A DNA stretch of 64,000 bases from Nocardioides baekrokdamisoli (GTDB lineage Bacteria; Actinomycetota; Actinomycetes; Propionibacteriales; Nocardioidaceae): positions 682,001-746,000 of the forward strand of contig NZ_AP019307.1 in NCBI RefSeq assembly GCF_003945325.1, written 5' to 3'. The position numbers and the translations under genes were made by a program. Positions 54,972 to 63,088 of the stretch are shown piece after piece (within the stretch, counting starts at the first letter, position 1; every line of letters starts with the position of its first letter). Below the pieces are notes generated by a model. The model did no database searches. It was not told the origin of the DNA and worked only from the letters and a program-made list of their open reading frames with translations.

Positions 54972-57008
54972 TCAGCTCCGGGAGATCCCCAAGCCATCGA
55001 TCACCACAGGGTGGCCCGAGGTCAGAACCTTGATCGTGACCGTGCCAAGTCGATAGCTGAAATGCGGCAACACGATCAGCACCCGGTTGGCTGCGTGCGC
55101 CGCTGCCAGGTTCACGGTGCCCACCAGACTCGACCCCACGTACACCGCGATCTTGCCGCAGGTCGGGCACCGCGTGGCCACGATCGCCAGTCGATCCAGT
55201 TGGGCGCCGGAGAAGCTCATCCGTGCGCCGAGGGTGGTCGTCGAGGTGGCGGTGCCATTCCAGTACGCCGCCGAGCTCACGCGCTTCCAGTGACTGTCGG
55301 CCGACACCGCCCGGTCATCCAACGGGACCGACACGCAGCGGGATCCAGTCCAGCCGGTGGTACCTCCCGGACCGATCGCCCGCACCGAGTAGCAGTAGTC
55401 GCCGCCTCGGGCCAGTCCGGTGGCATTGGCCGCCACCGTGCTCGCCGGGTACGTGCCGATCGTGCTCCACGTGCCGAAGCCGCCCTTCGCCGAGGCGATC
55501 TGGCGTCGCAACTGGATCGTCGTCGCGCCGGTCGAAGACCACTGGACCTTGACCGTGGACGCCAGGGTGAACGGCACCGACGGGCTCACCAGAGAGATGG
55601 TCGGCAGTGCCGCGGCGGGCGTCACGTGCTCGACCAGACCTTCGTTCGTCGTGGCACTCCCCAGCACCCAGCAGGACGTGGGCGCATCGCACGCGACCGC
55701 CCACATCGTGCTGGCGTGCGGCAGCGGGAAGGCCGAGGACACCGGATCGGGCGCATCCTGCGTCGTCCAGACGCCTCCCGCGTACGTGGTGATCGCCTGT
55801 TGCGCCTGGTACGCGGACCCGCCAGCCGTGCCGACGCAGAAGGTGGCAGATCCGCAGCCCCAACTCGTCAGGACGTGCGGGAACGTGGTCGTGACCGCCG
55901 ACCAGGTGCTGCCGACGAGTTGGTCGACGTAGTTCGGAAACCCGGTCGGAGTGGCGGTGTCGGAGTAGTTGCCGCTGAGCAGGCAGTTCGCACCGCCGGA
56001 CACCGCCACGCACTCGGTGGACGCGACAGTGGGCATCCCGCCGCCCTGGACGGGAGTCGGCGTCGGAACGGGGGCCAGCGGAGATGAGCCGCCCCCGATC
56101 GGCAGGACGACCCGGTGGAAGACATTCCCCGCGTCGGCATAACTCCCCACTCCCAGACAGCCGCCGGAGGCGGCGCACGAGACCTGCTCGACGGTACCGA
56201 ACGCGGAGACCGCACCCAACGGCATCTGGGTCGCGTTGACCGTCTTGGCACCGGGGTCGATCGCTGCGGCAAAGCCGCGTCCGGTGCCGTCTGCGACCGG
56301 ATAGGTGCCGACGGCGAAGCACAGGCTCGATGTGCACGAGACATCAGCCAGCGAGGTGACGGCAGTCCCAGAGCCAGCCGTACCGAAGTTGATGTGGTCG
56401 GCAGGAGGCGTGATCGTCTGGGTCGACCAGACACCGCCCTGGTCAATGGCGACGTACGAGTGCCGCAGAGTGTCGCCGGTCTGATCGTAGAAGTTGCCGA
56501 CCACGACGCATCCGGTGCTCGCACACGCGACTCCAGCGACGCTGTAGCCGTAGCCGCCGGCCGGGATGGGTACGCCCAGATCCCCGATGTGCCAACTGCC
56601 GCTGGTGAGGTTGAGGACTGAGGTGTGTTGGTGGTTGTCGGTGGCGGTGTAGGTCCCGTACGCGGCGCACAACCCGATCCCGCCGCAGGCGGCCTTGAGG
56701 ATCGAGGACGCCGACCCGGCGGCTGCGTTGGCGGGCAGCGGTGCCACCTGCGTGGTCCAGGTCCCGCCGGACCAGGTGTCGATCAGCCCCTGCAGCGTCG
56801 ATCCGACCAACACCTGCCCGACGGCGACGCAGAACCCGGGTCCGCCGCATGCCATCGACATGAGCGACGCATTGCTGTCTCCGCTCGGGGTCGGGAGGAC
56901 CGTCGCGACGATGGTGGGCGGGGGTGATGTCGCGCCGGCCGGGGCCGGCACACCTGCCAGCCCTGCGGAGCACAACAACACAGCGAGGATGAGGCGTGAG
57001 CGGTTCAT
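54972..57008 (-). CDS. Secreted beta-propeller-like protein with Cys-pair repeats
   Basis: 678 aa from ATG 57008. Signal peptide (MNRSRLILAVLLCSAGLAG, cut near APAGA). About eight repeats contain a C-x5-7-C-x-x-x-G pattern: ACGGPGFCVAVG, ACGGIGLCAAYG, ACASTGCVVVG, SCTSSLCFAVG, SCAASGGCLGVG, and others. Each probably forms one disulphide-stapled blade of a beta-propeller. A fibronectin/Ig-like module (PTISLVSPSVPFTLASTVKV) and a C-terminal domain with CPTCGKIAVYVG follow. The role is unknown, probably a cell-surface or secreted adhesive. A longer upstream frame overlaps other genes and is not used. Confidence 0.75.
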   Translation of the reverse strand: MNRSRLILAVLLCSAGLAGVPAPAGATSPPPTIVATVLPTPSGDSNASLMSMACGGPGFCVAVGQVLVGSTLQGLIDTWSGGTWTTQVAPLPANAAAGSASSILKAACGGIGLCAAYGTYTATDNHQHTSVLNLTSGSWHIGDLGVPIPAGGYGYSVAGVACASTGCVVVGNFYDQTGDTLRHSYVAIDQGGVWSTQTITPPADHINFGTAGSGTAVTSLADVSCTSSLCFAVGTYPVADGTGRGFAAAIDPGAKTVNATQMPLGAVSAFGTVEQVSCAASGGCLGVGSYADAGNVFHRVVLPIGGGSSPLAPVPTPTPVQGGGMPTVASTECVAVSGGANCLLSGNYSDTATPTGFPNYVDQLVGSTWSAVTTTFPHVLTSWGCGSATFCVGTAGGSAYQAQQAITTYAGGVWTTQDAPDPVSSAFPLPHASTMWAVACDAPTSCWVLGSATTNEGLVEHVTPAAALPTISLVSPSVPFTLASTVKVQWSSTGATTIQLRRQIASAKGGFGTWSTIGTYPASTVAANATGLARGGDYCYSVRAIGPGGTTGWTGSRCVSVPLDDRAVSADSHWKRVSSAAYWNGTATSTTTLGARMSFSGAQLDRLAIVATRCPTCGKIAVYVGSSLVGTVNLAAAHAANRVLIVLPHFSYRLGTVTIKVLTSGHPVVIDGLGISRS

Positions 57009-57104
57009 CGATTCGACCTCGGGCGCTGGACGCAACAGAGACTTCGCCATTCTGTACCCGGCCCCGGGGCAGACACCAGCGTTGTGACCGCGCACACTGA
57101 GCCC

Positions 57105-57872
57105 ATGCGAGTCCACCACCTCAACTGCGGCACGATGGCCGTACCGGCGATGAACCTGGTTGCGCACTGCCTGCTGCTCGAGCTCGATGACCGGCTCGCC
57201 CTCATCGACGCCGGGTACGGCCTGGGCGACGTCGCGCAGCCGAGCCGGCTCGGCCCGGGCAGGTACGCGACATTCCCGGTCCTCGACAAGGCCGAGACGG
57301 CGTACGAACAGATCAGGGCGCTGGGTCTGGATCCGGCTGACGTACGCGATGTGGTCCTGACCCACGCCGATCTCGATCACGCCGGCGGCGTACCCGACTT
57401 CCCGGATGCGGACATCCACATGACCTCCGCCGAGGCGTACGCGTGGCTGCACCCGGGCCGCCAGGAGGCCCTGCGTTATCGGCCGGCGCACCACGCCCAC
57501 GGTCCGCGCATCGTCGAGCACACGGCCGACGGTGAGCCGTGGCGGGGGTTCGCGGCCGCCAAGCCGATCCTCGGCGACTCCGTCGTGATGATCTCCATGC
57601 CGGGGCACACGTCCGGCCACGCGGCGATCGCGGTCGAGGCCGACGACCGGACGATCGTGCATGCCGGCGACGCGTTCTTCGACCGCCGTCAGATCCGTGG
57701 CGGGTTCCCGCACCCGGGACTGGTCGCGTTCGAGGCGTTGATCGGCCTCAACAAGCGCCAGGTGATGGCCAACCACGGTCGCCTCAAGGAGCTCCACCGT
57801 TCCGGCGGCGAGTCGGTGAAGGTCATCAACGCCCACGACGCGGTGATGTTCCGCGAGATGGCCGGCTCGTGA
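57105..57872 (+). CDS. MBL fold metallo-hydrolase
   Basis: 255 aa from ATG 57105 (MRVHHLNCGTM). The metallo-beta-lactamase motif THADLDHAGG (residues about 85-94) and later PGHTSGHAAI and HAGDAFFD supply the zinc ligands. Similar proteins act on lactones or thioesters. A GTG at 57084 would add seven residues. The substrate is not predictable. Confidence 0.88.
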   Translation: MRVHHLNCGTMAVPAMNLVAHCLLLELDDRLALIDAGYGLGDVAQPSRLGPGRYATFPVLDKAETAYEQIRALGLDPADVRDVVLTHADLDHAGGVPDFPDADIHMTSAEAYAWLHPGRQEALRYRPAHHAHGPRIVEHTADGEPWRGFAAAKPILGDSVVMISMPGHTSGHAAIAVEADDRTIVHAGDAFFDRRQIRGGFPHPGLVAFEALIGLNKRQVMANHGRLKELHRSGGESVKVINAHDAVMFREMAGS

Positions 57873-57910
57873 CTCTGGAATCCCTCAGCAACGACTGAAA
57901 GGATCGATCC

Positions 57911-58339
57911 ATGCCGTCAGCTGAGCGCACCATCACGATCAACGCACCGATCGAGCACGTCTTCGCCTTCTTCACCATGCCGGAGAACGACCCGTCGTGG
58001 CGCAGCGGGATCAAGGACATCCACGGTCACGGCGAGCCGGCCGTCGGCAACGTCGTGCACCAGACGATCGCCGGTCCGATGGGTCGCGGGATCGGCGCGG
58101 ACATCGAGATCACCGCGTACGAACCGAACAGCCGTTACGCGTTCCAGGTCGTCGCAGGCCCGGTCCGTCCGGTGGGGTCGTACGACTTCGCGCAGGTCGA
58201 CGGCGGCACTGCGGTCACGTTCAAGCTGTCCGCCGAGGTCACGGGCCTCAAGAAGGCGATGATGTCCAAGCCGGTCCAGAAGAACATGGACGCCGAGATG
58301 GCGGCTCTGGACAACGCCAAGCGGATCCTCGAAGGCTGA
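57911..58339 (+). CDS. SRPBCC family protein
   Basis: 142 aa from ATG 57911, with GAAAGG nearby. An SRPBCC/START-type pattern: INAPIEHVFAFFTMPEN, then SYDFAQVDGGTAVTFKLSAE, and a C-terminal helix. Hydrophobic-ligand binding is expected; the ligand is unknown. It forms one cluster with the MBL and reductase-like genes (gaps 38 and 6 bp). Confidence 0.82.
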   Translation: MPSAERTITINAPIEHVFAFFTMPENDPSWRSGIKDIHGHGEPAVGNVVHQTIAGPMGRGIGADIEITAYEPNSRYAFQVVAGPVRPVGSYDFAQVDGGTAVTFKLSAEVTGLKKAMMSKPVQKNMDAEMAALDNAKRILEG

Positions 58340-58345
58340 CGAGCG

Positions 58346-58999
58346 ATGCGGATCGCGATCCTCGGCACGGGCATGGTTGGCCGCGGGCTCGCGGCTCGCT
58401 TCGCCGATCTCGGTCACAGCGTCACCGTCGGCACCCGGGACCCGGAGCGGTCGACCACCGGGGATGGCGAGTACGCGCTGTGGCTGGCGGGTGAGCCGAC
58501 GATCGACACGCGTACGTTCGCCGAGGCTGCCGCGGCGGGCGAGGTCGTCGTCAATGCGACCAACGGGCACGTCTCGCTCGACGTCCTGCACCTGGCCGGC
58601 GCAGAGAATCTCGCCGGCAAGGTCCTCATCGACTTGGCGAATCCGATCGAGTTCGGACCCGAGGGTCTGACGCTGTTCGTCAAGGACACCGACAGCCTCG
58701 CCGAGCAGATCCAGCGCGCGTTCCCCGATGCGCGGGTGGTGAAGACCCTCAACACCATGAACGTGTCGATGATGGTGAATCCGGGTCAGCTCGCCGAGGA
58801 GACCAGCGTGTTCGTCTCCGGCAACGACGAGGCCGCGAAGGCCACCACGACCCGCCTGCTCAACGAACTCGGACACGACGACGTGATCGACCTCGGCGAC
58901 ATCACGACCGCCCGCGGCACCGAGATGTGGCTGACCCTCTGGATCCGGCTGATGCAGTCACTGGGGACGGCGACGTTCAACCTCAAGATCGTCCGCTGA
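58346..58999 (+). CDS. NAD(P)-binding protein, F420-dependent NADP reductase-like
   Basis: 217 aa. N-terminal Rossmann motif ILGTGMVGRGLAARFADLGH with VTVGTRDPE, then LLNELGHDDVIDLGDI and MWLTLWIRLMQSL at the C-terminus, as in the F420:NADP oxidoreductase-like family (COG2085). It may use NADP with F420 or a keto acid. It starts 6 bp after the SRPBCC stop, so they probably share a transcript. Confidence 0.82.
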   Translation: MRIAILGTGMVGRGLAARFADLGHSVTVGTRDPERSTTGDGEYALWLAGEPTIDTRTFAEAAAAGEVVVNATNGHVSLDVLHLAGAENLAGKVLIDLANPIEFGPEGLTLFVKDTDSLAEQIQRAFPDARVVKTLNTMNVSMMVNPGQLAEETSVFVSGNDEAAKATTTRLLNELGHDDVIDLGDITTARGTEMWLTLWIRLMQSLGTATFNLKIVR

Positions 59000-59018
59000 C
59001 CGTACGCGGGCGCTCGGG

Positions 59019-59345
59019 TCAGTGGGCGCCCTGCAGGTTGAGTACGACGACGCCGACCACGATCATCGCGATCGCTGCAACCTTCATCAGCGTGAGTTGC
59101 TCGCCCAGGTAGAGCACCCCGATAGCGGCGATGGCTGCCGTACCGACACCGGCCCAGATGGCGTACACGGTCGACACCGGCAGGTGCCGGACGACCAGCG
59201 AGAGCAGCCAGGTGGAGACGACGTAACTGCCGACCACGACGGCGCTCCAGAGCGGGTCGCGGAAGCCGTTGGCGCGCGGAAGGGCAGCCGTACCGATCAC
59301 CTCGGTGGTGATCGCGACGAACAACAGGCCCAATGCTCCGAGCAT
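59019..59345 (-). CDS. SMR family small multidrug efflux protein
   Basis: 108 aa with four transmembrane helices. Glu15 in FVAITTEVIGTAAL corresponds to the conserved proton/drug-binding Glu14 of EmrE; YAIWAGVGTAAIA and YLGEQLTL are typical. It exports cationic drugs or guanidinium-like compounds in exchange for protons. AAGGAG lies upstream. Divergent from the TetR gene, with the paired palindromes between. Confidence 0.9.
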   Translation of the reverse strand: MLGALGLLFVAITTEVIGTAALPRANGFRDPLWSAVVVGSYVVSTWLLSLVVRHLPVSTVYAIWAGVGTAAIAAIGVLYLGEQLTLMKVAAIAMIVVGVVVLNLQGAH

Positions 59346-59360
59346 GATCCTTCTCCTTGG

Positions 59361-59398
59361 TGTAGCGGTCGCTACATGTTAGCGTAGCGACCGCTACA
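59361..59398. promoter_or_regulatory. Twin palindromic operator between smr and tetR
   Basis: TGTAGCGGTCGCTACA (59361-59376, perfect 7-bp arms) and CGTAGCGACCGCTACA (59383-59398, inner palindrome) lie exactly 22 bp apart, two helical turns. Read together they also form a 14-bp perfect inverted repeat. This is a strong candidate for the TetR-family repressor's binding region controlling both genes. Confidence 0.8.
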
Positions 59399-59423
59399 TA
59401 GACGAGTCCGAGAGGTCAGCGCC

Positions 59424-59984
59424 ATCGCCAGGGACACCGCACGTCGCAGCGTCTGGACCGAGGCTGCGACGGACTACGCGCTCAGCCATGGGCTCATCGG
59501 ACTGAGCCTCCGCCCACTCGCAGCCGCGCTGGGGACCAGCGATCGGATGCTGATCTACCACTTCGGCACCAAGGATCAGTTGGTCGCCGACGTGCTGCAC
59601 GCGTCCATCGACCGATCGACGGGTCACATCGCCGCACTGCCACCCTCGGCCGATCTGCGGTCTGCAGTGATCGACCTCTGGGTTGCCGCGCAGACCGCCC
59701 CGGTGGACGGGTGCAACCGCCTCTACGTCGAGGCCTCCGCGCTCGGACTGTTCGGCCGCGAGCCGTACGCCAGCGCTGTGCGGGTGGGCAACGAGCGGTG
59801 GATGGCCGCGCTCGTCGGCCACCTCACCCGGTCGGGCGTCGAGGAGACGCGCGCGGTCCGAGCGGCCGAACTCGTCGACGCCGCCTTCATGGGCTTCCAA
59901 CTCGACCTGCCCCTCGACCTGGACCCGGAGGCGAGGCTGCGTACCGTCACCGACCTCGCCGATACCCTCGCCGCACTCCCCTGA
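59424..59984 (+). CDS. TetR family regulator of the SMR exporter, ATC start likely
   Basis: About 187 aa. The frame is open from at least 59397. The expected N-terminus (xARDTARRSVWTEAATDYAL) begins at 59424, where the codon is ATC rather than ATG/GTG; GAGAGG lies 8 bases upstream. The next Met, ATG 59547, would cut off most of the helix-turn-helix (LSLRPLAAALGTSDRMLIYHF), so it cannot give a full TetR protein. Either ATC is used as a rare start, or there is a point mutation or sequencing error. The C-terminus has a TetR ligand domain. It is divergent from smr with operators in between. Confidence 0.75.
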   Translation: MARDTARRSVWTEAATDYALSHGLIGLSLRPLAAALGTSDRMLIYHFGTKDQLVADVLHASIDRSTGHIAALPPSADLRSAVIDLWVAAQTAPVDGCNRLYVEASALGLFGREPYASAVRVGNERWMAALVGHLTRSGVEETRAVRAAELVDAAFMGFQLDLPLDLDPEARLRTVTDLADTLAALP

Positions 59985-60027
59985 CCCTGGCGGCTGCCCG
60001 CCTCACCCGGTCGCTACCGTCTCCCCC

Positions 60028-60303
60028 ATGGCCGCGCTGCGTCACGTCATCCTGTTCCGCCTCCACGAAGGCGCCGATGCCGACCGAGCCGTGGCTCTGT
60101 TGCGCTCGTTCCAGCCTCCCGGCACCACGAAGTGGATCATCGAACGCTCCGTCGACGAACGCAAGGGCGTCGTGATCGTGGAGGACGCGACCTTCGAATC
60201 GGAGGCGGCACTGGACGCCTTCCGGGTGTCGGAGGACCACGCCGAGGCGGTCGCCTTCATGAAGGAGAACGCCGACTGGCTGGTCGGCGACTGGTGGGAG
60301 TGA
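60028..60303 (+). CDS. Dabb-type stress-responsive A/B barrel protein
   Basis: 91 aa (MAALRHVILFRLHEGADADR...). The start RHVILFRL and a later helix-strand-helix with EDHAEAVAFMKENADWLVGD match Dabb/dimeric alpha-beta barrel proteins. These are dimeric and of uncertain function, sometimes enzymes or ligand binders. It lies between the TetR gene and the tRNA and has its own start region. Confidence 0.75.
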   Translation: MAALRHVILFRLHEGADADRAVALLRSFQPPGTTKWIIERSVDERKGVVIVEDATFESEAALDAFRVSEDHAEAVAFMKENADWLVGDWWE

Positions 60304-60356
60304 GTACGCGGCGATTTGGGTCCTGTGTGCCACTCCCGTAGTGTTCATTTCACCGA

Positions 60357-60430
60357 CGCGGGGTGGAGCAGCTCGGTAGCTCGCTGGGCTCATAACCCAG
60401 AGGTCGCAGGTTCAAATCCTGTCCCCGCTA
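60357..60430 (+). tRNA. Initiator tRNA-Met (CAT)
   Basis: 74 nt. The acceptor CGCGGGG and CCCCGCT leave the first pair (C1/T72) unpaired, and the anticodon stem CTGGG/CCCAG ends in three G:C pairs next to the CTCATAA loop. Both features mark the initiator rather than the elongator tRNA-Met. The T-arm is GCAGG-TTCAAAT-CCTGT with one G-U pair and the discriminator is A. CCA is not encoded. Confidence 0.94.
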
Positions 60431-60436
60431 CAAATC

Positions 60437-60468
60437 AGAAGGCCCGGATCACCAGATCCGGGCCTTCT
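60437..60468 (+). terminator. Terminator after initiator tRNA
   Basis: AGAAGGCCCGGATC and GATCCGGGCCTTCT around ACCA form a perfect 14-bp stem six bases after the tRNA, followed by GCCTTT. Confidence 0.88.
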
Positions 60469-60502
60469 GCCTTTCACCCTCGACCGCGAAATGAGGCCCA
60501 CC

Positions 60503-60853
60503 ATGGTTGCGAGCCGCTCTGCACGCGAGAGGAAGGCCGCCGTCGAGGCGGGAGGCCTGGCCAGGGTCAAGATCGATCTCGGCGCGGACGATCAGTTCGT
60601 CTACAAGATCGCCTGCAGCGAGTGCACCGCGCGCGCCGACAAGCCCTGGTCGACATACCGCGCCGGGCAAGACAACGGCTACATGGCAGCCATGGACCGC
60701 TGGATCTTCCACCTGCAGGAACGGCATGTCGGGAGCGTCGCGCCATGCCTGGCGTACGCGGCGGCTGCGCTGCAGCGGCTTGAGGAGGCTCGGGGGCGGC
60801 GGGCGCATGGGGGTCCTGCGCCGGAGACACGCGCGACAGTCCGCCCAGGATGA
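60503..60853 (+). CDS. Hypothetical protein
   Basis: 116 aa from ATG 60503 (GAGG six bases upstream; an ATG at 60491 adds four residues). It has three or four cysteines (IACSECTARAD, PCLAYAA) that could bind a metal, and a basic N-terminus (ASRSARERKAAVEAGG). No known family is recognised. Codon use is host-like (it contains CTGGCGTACGCGG), so it is probably not part of the foreign segment that follows. The region 60854-61044 holds no convincing gene. Confidence 0.6.
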   Translation: MVASRSARERKAAVEAGGLARVKIDLGADDQFVYKIACSECTARADKPWSTYRAGQDNGYMAAMDRWIFHLQERHVGSVAPCLAYAAAALQRLEEARGRRAHGGPAPETRATVRPG

Positions 60854-61028
60854 CGCACGACTCCGCCAGCATCACAGTTCAACGCACCGTGGCCCACCAG
60901 CAGCGATGAAGGCCCCTGTCTGCAGAAACACCGCAAGGAGCCGGTCGGGTTCCTCCAGCGCTCCCAATATCTGGCCAGCAACTGCCTCAGCCTCTCGGCC
61001 AATACCCCAATTTGGCACTAGGGTGGCT

Positions 61029-61060
61029 TAAGATCGCAGGTGATTCGAACACGTGTTCGA
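61029..61060 (+). promoter_or_regulatory. LexA/SOS box with -10 element before Gp37/Gp68 gene
   Basis: TCGAACACGTGTTCGA (61045-61060) is a perfect 16-bp palindrome fitting the actinobacterial SOS box TCGAAC-N4-GTTCGA. A -10-like TAAGAT lies at 61029-61034, which would place the transcription start on the box. The gene's ribosome site AGGAGA and ATG follow within 15 bp. LexA repression released by DNA damage is the expected control; binding has not been shown. Confidence 0.85.
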
Positions 61061-61074
61061 TACAGGAGATACCG

Positions 61075-61821
61075 ATGGCTACGCATAGCGCGATCGAATG
61101 GACCGAAGTGACCTGGAACCCGGTCACTGGTTGCGATCGCGTCGCTGCCGGATGCGACAACTGCTACGCCTTGGCGCTTGCGAAGCGCCTCAAGGCGATG
61201 GGCGCAGAGAAGTACCAAAACGACGGGAATCTAATCACTTCTGGCCCAGGTTTCGACGTCACTACCCACCCGAAGTCGTTGGGCGAGCCCTACCGCTGGT
61301 CCGGGTCCCGAGTTGTCTTCGTTAACTCGATGAGCGATTTGTTCCACGCGCGCGTTCCGCTCGACTTCATCCGGGACGTCTTCGGGGTCATCCGCGAAAC
61401 GCCACAGCACACATATCAGGTGCTGACTAAGCGCGCTCATCGACTCGAACGCATCGCAGACAAGCTTGAGTGGCCCGACAACCTGTGGATGGGCGTCTCG
61501 GTCGAGTCCGCAGACGTTGTGGACCGAATCGACCATCTTCGCCGGACACCGGCCAAGACGCGCTTCCTTTCCTGCGAGCCCCTCCTGACCGCGCTTCCGG
61601 GACTAGACCTCAACTCGATCGACTGGGTGATTGCTGGCGGCGAGTCTGGGCCGCGAGCTAGGCCCATGGCATCCAAGTGGGTTGGGGATATCCGGGACCA
61701 GTGCGAAGACGCGGGAGTGGCCTTCTTCTTCAAGCAATGGGGAGGCCGCACGCCGAAGGCGAACGGTCGCGAATTCGAGGGCCGCACATACGACGAGATG
61801 CCTCAGCTCACTACCGCGTAA
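61075..61821 (+). CDS. Phage Gp37/Gp68 (DUF5131) family three-cysteine protein
   Basis: 248 aa from ATG 61075 with AGGAGA upstream. The opening IEWTEVTWNPVTGCDRVAAG then CDNCYA carries Cys20, Cys27 and Cys30, the three-Cys motif of this family, which resembles radical-SAM proteins and probably holds an iron-sulphur cluster. Later WVIAGGESGPRARPM and FFFKQWGG are family marks. It is phage- and island-associated and usually found with TcmP, encoded here convergently (3' ends overlap by 19 bp). A perfect LexA box precedes it. The reaction is unknown; a nucleic-acid modification role is possible. Confidence 0.87.
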   Translation: MATHSAIEWTEVTWNPVTGCDRVAAGCDNCYALALAKRLKAMGAEKYQNDGNLITSGPGFDVTTHPKSLGEPYRWSGSRVVFVNSMSDLFHARVPLDFIRDVFGVIRETPQHTYQVLTKRAHRLERIADKLEWPDNLWMGVSVESADVVDRIDHLRRTPAKTRFLSCEPLLTALPGLDLNSIDWVIAGGESGPRARPMASKWVGDIRDQCEDAGVAFFFKQWGGRTPKANGREFEGRTYDEMPQLTTA

Positions 61822-62948
61822 GTCCTGAGGTACTGCTTCGCCTCCTTGGACTCCTCGACTAGCCGCCCGTCCTTGACCATGTCACGCAACACCTTGTGAG
61901 CGACACGCTCCTCGACAACGCCGTACATCTCTCCAAAGATCTCGCCGCACTTCTTGATCGGTACGAACCGCTTGGTTCCGCTCGCGATCATCGCCTCGAT
62001 GTTCGCTCGGATGACAGGATCTGCATCCATGCGGTCTTGTTTCTGCTGGTCCGCGACTGAAATCAACGGCTGCTCAGTAGCCTCACTTTCGAGGAACTCG
62101 AGCCAGGCGTACCGCGCCTTCGCCGCAGCGTTCCCAAATAGCCAGAAGCCGTGCGCGTTTCGGGTAAGGAAGACGAGGTAGTAGACCGGCTGCTGCCCTT
62201 CCTTTCGATAGACAGGAGCGACGACCCAGCCCATGCTCGCGGCATCGCCGAGACGGCGCGCGTACTCCTCCACCACCGCGTCAGCCGCGATCGACCAGTT
62301 GGCCTTACCGGACTCTTCGTAGGCGTCGATGGCAACCCTGCGCCACCAGCGACCGCCACACATCGTGTCGACCGCATCAGTGTTTGCCCTATCGCCAAGT
62401 TTGTAGACAAGGCCGGCAGACCTCCGGATTGCGTCGGCACTGATGTTCAGTAGGGCTTCGGTAGCAGGGCTCGGATGGCGACGAGGACCGCTCAGGATGC
62501 GAACCAGTTCATCCATCGACAAGTTCACGCCGCACGGGTCGAGAAACAAAAACAGGCTGGCCTGTCGACCGAAGTCAACGATTTCGTCGAGGTAGTCGGC
62601 GCAGTCGCCCTTGCGAGTCTCGACATTGATCCCTCGGGCACGGTACTCGTCGGCCACGGATTCCAAGCGTGCGAAATCGTCCTTGTCCTTCTCCACTAGA
62701 AAGACGTCCACCTGGGACCGGCCCTTAAGTTTCTGCGCCTCGATCATCATGCGTTCCGCTGAGCCAGCCGATCCGTCCTCGTACCGCCCGCGCCCACCAA
62801 ACCCATCGGTGATGACACAGCGCTTGGGGTTCAGGTAGCTGGCTGTCTTCGCAGCGTAGGGGAGCACGTACTGCATGAGGATCGCGTGCTTGTAGACAGA
62901 CTGACCCTTCTTTGCTCGTGTCAGGCCAGCGTCAGTTCCCGTCGACAT
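61803..62948 (-). CDS. Three-Cys-motif partner protein TcmP
   Basis: 381 aa from ATG 62948, with GGGAG nine bases upstream. It is the known partner of the Gp37/Gp68-like proteins. A Rossmann-like signature CVITDGFGGRGRYEDGSAGS (44-63), an acidic strand end FLVEKDKDD (Glu86) and LFLFLDPCGVNLSM (residues 132-145, with a DPxG box) look like SAM-binding and catalytic motifs of DNA/RNA methyltransferases; that reading is inference. The C-terminal half (MDADPVIRANIEAMIASGTK...) has a winged-helix look. It overlaps the three-Cys gene by 19 bp at the 3' ends. A longer start to 63023 lacks support. Confidence 0.82.
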   Translation of the reverse strand: MSTGTDAGLTRAKKGQSVYKHAILMQYVLPYAAKTASYLNPKRCVITDGFGGRGRYEDGSAGSAERMMIEAQKLKGRSQVDVFLVEKDKDDFARLESVADEYRARGINVETRKGDCADYLDEIVDFGRQASLFLFLDPCGVNLSMDELVRILSGPRRHPSPATEALLNISADAIRRSAGLVYKLGDRANTDAVDTMCGGRWWRRVAIDAYEESGKANWSIAADAVVEEYARRLGDAASMGWVVAPVYRKEGQQPVYYLVFLTRNAHGFWLFGNAAAKARYAWLEFLESEATEQPLISVADQQKQDRMDADPVIRANIEAMIASGTKRFVPIKKCGEIFGEMYGVVEERVAHKVLRDMVKDGRLVEESKEAKQYLRTYAVVS

Positions 62949-63088
62949 TGTGCGACTCCCGAAATGATCCGGCGCCAAGACTCGGTCAGCGCGCTCTCGC
63001 CGGCAGAGCTCGTGCCTCGACACGGTAGACCTTCAGAGGGACCGATCGGCGCCGAAACGCGGGCCGCCCACCGCCACGGCGGGAGTTG

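Noticed and set aside
57009..57836. N-terminal extension of the secreted propeller gene
   Set aside because: It is antisense to the metallo-hydrolase gene, and a signal peptide follows the ATG at 57008.
60679..61002. Minus-strand open frame before the three-Cys gene
   Set aside because: It overlaps the hypothetical gene antisense, shows no recognisable domain, and its composition does not support coding.
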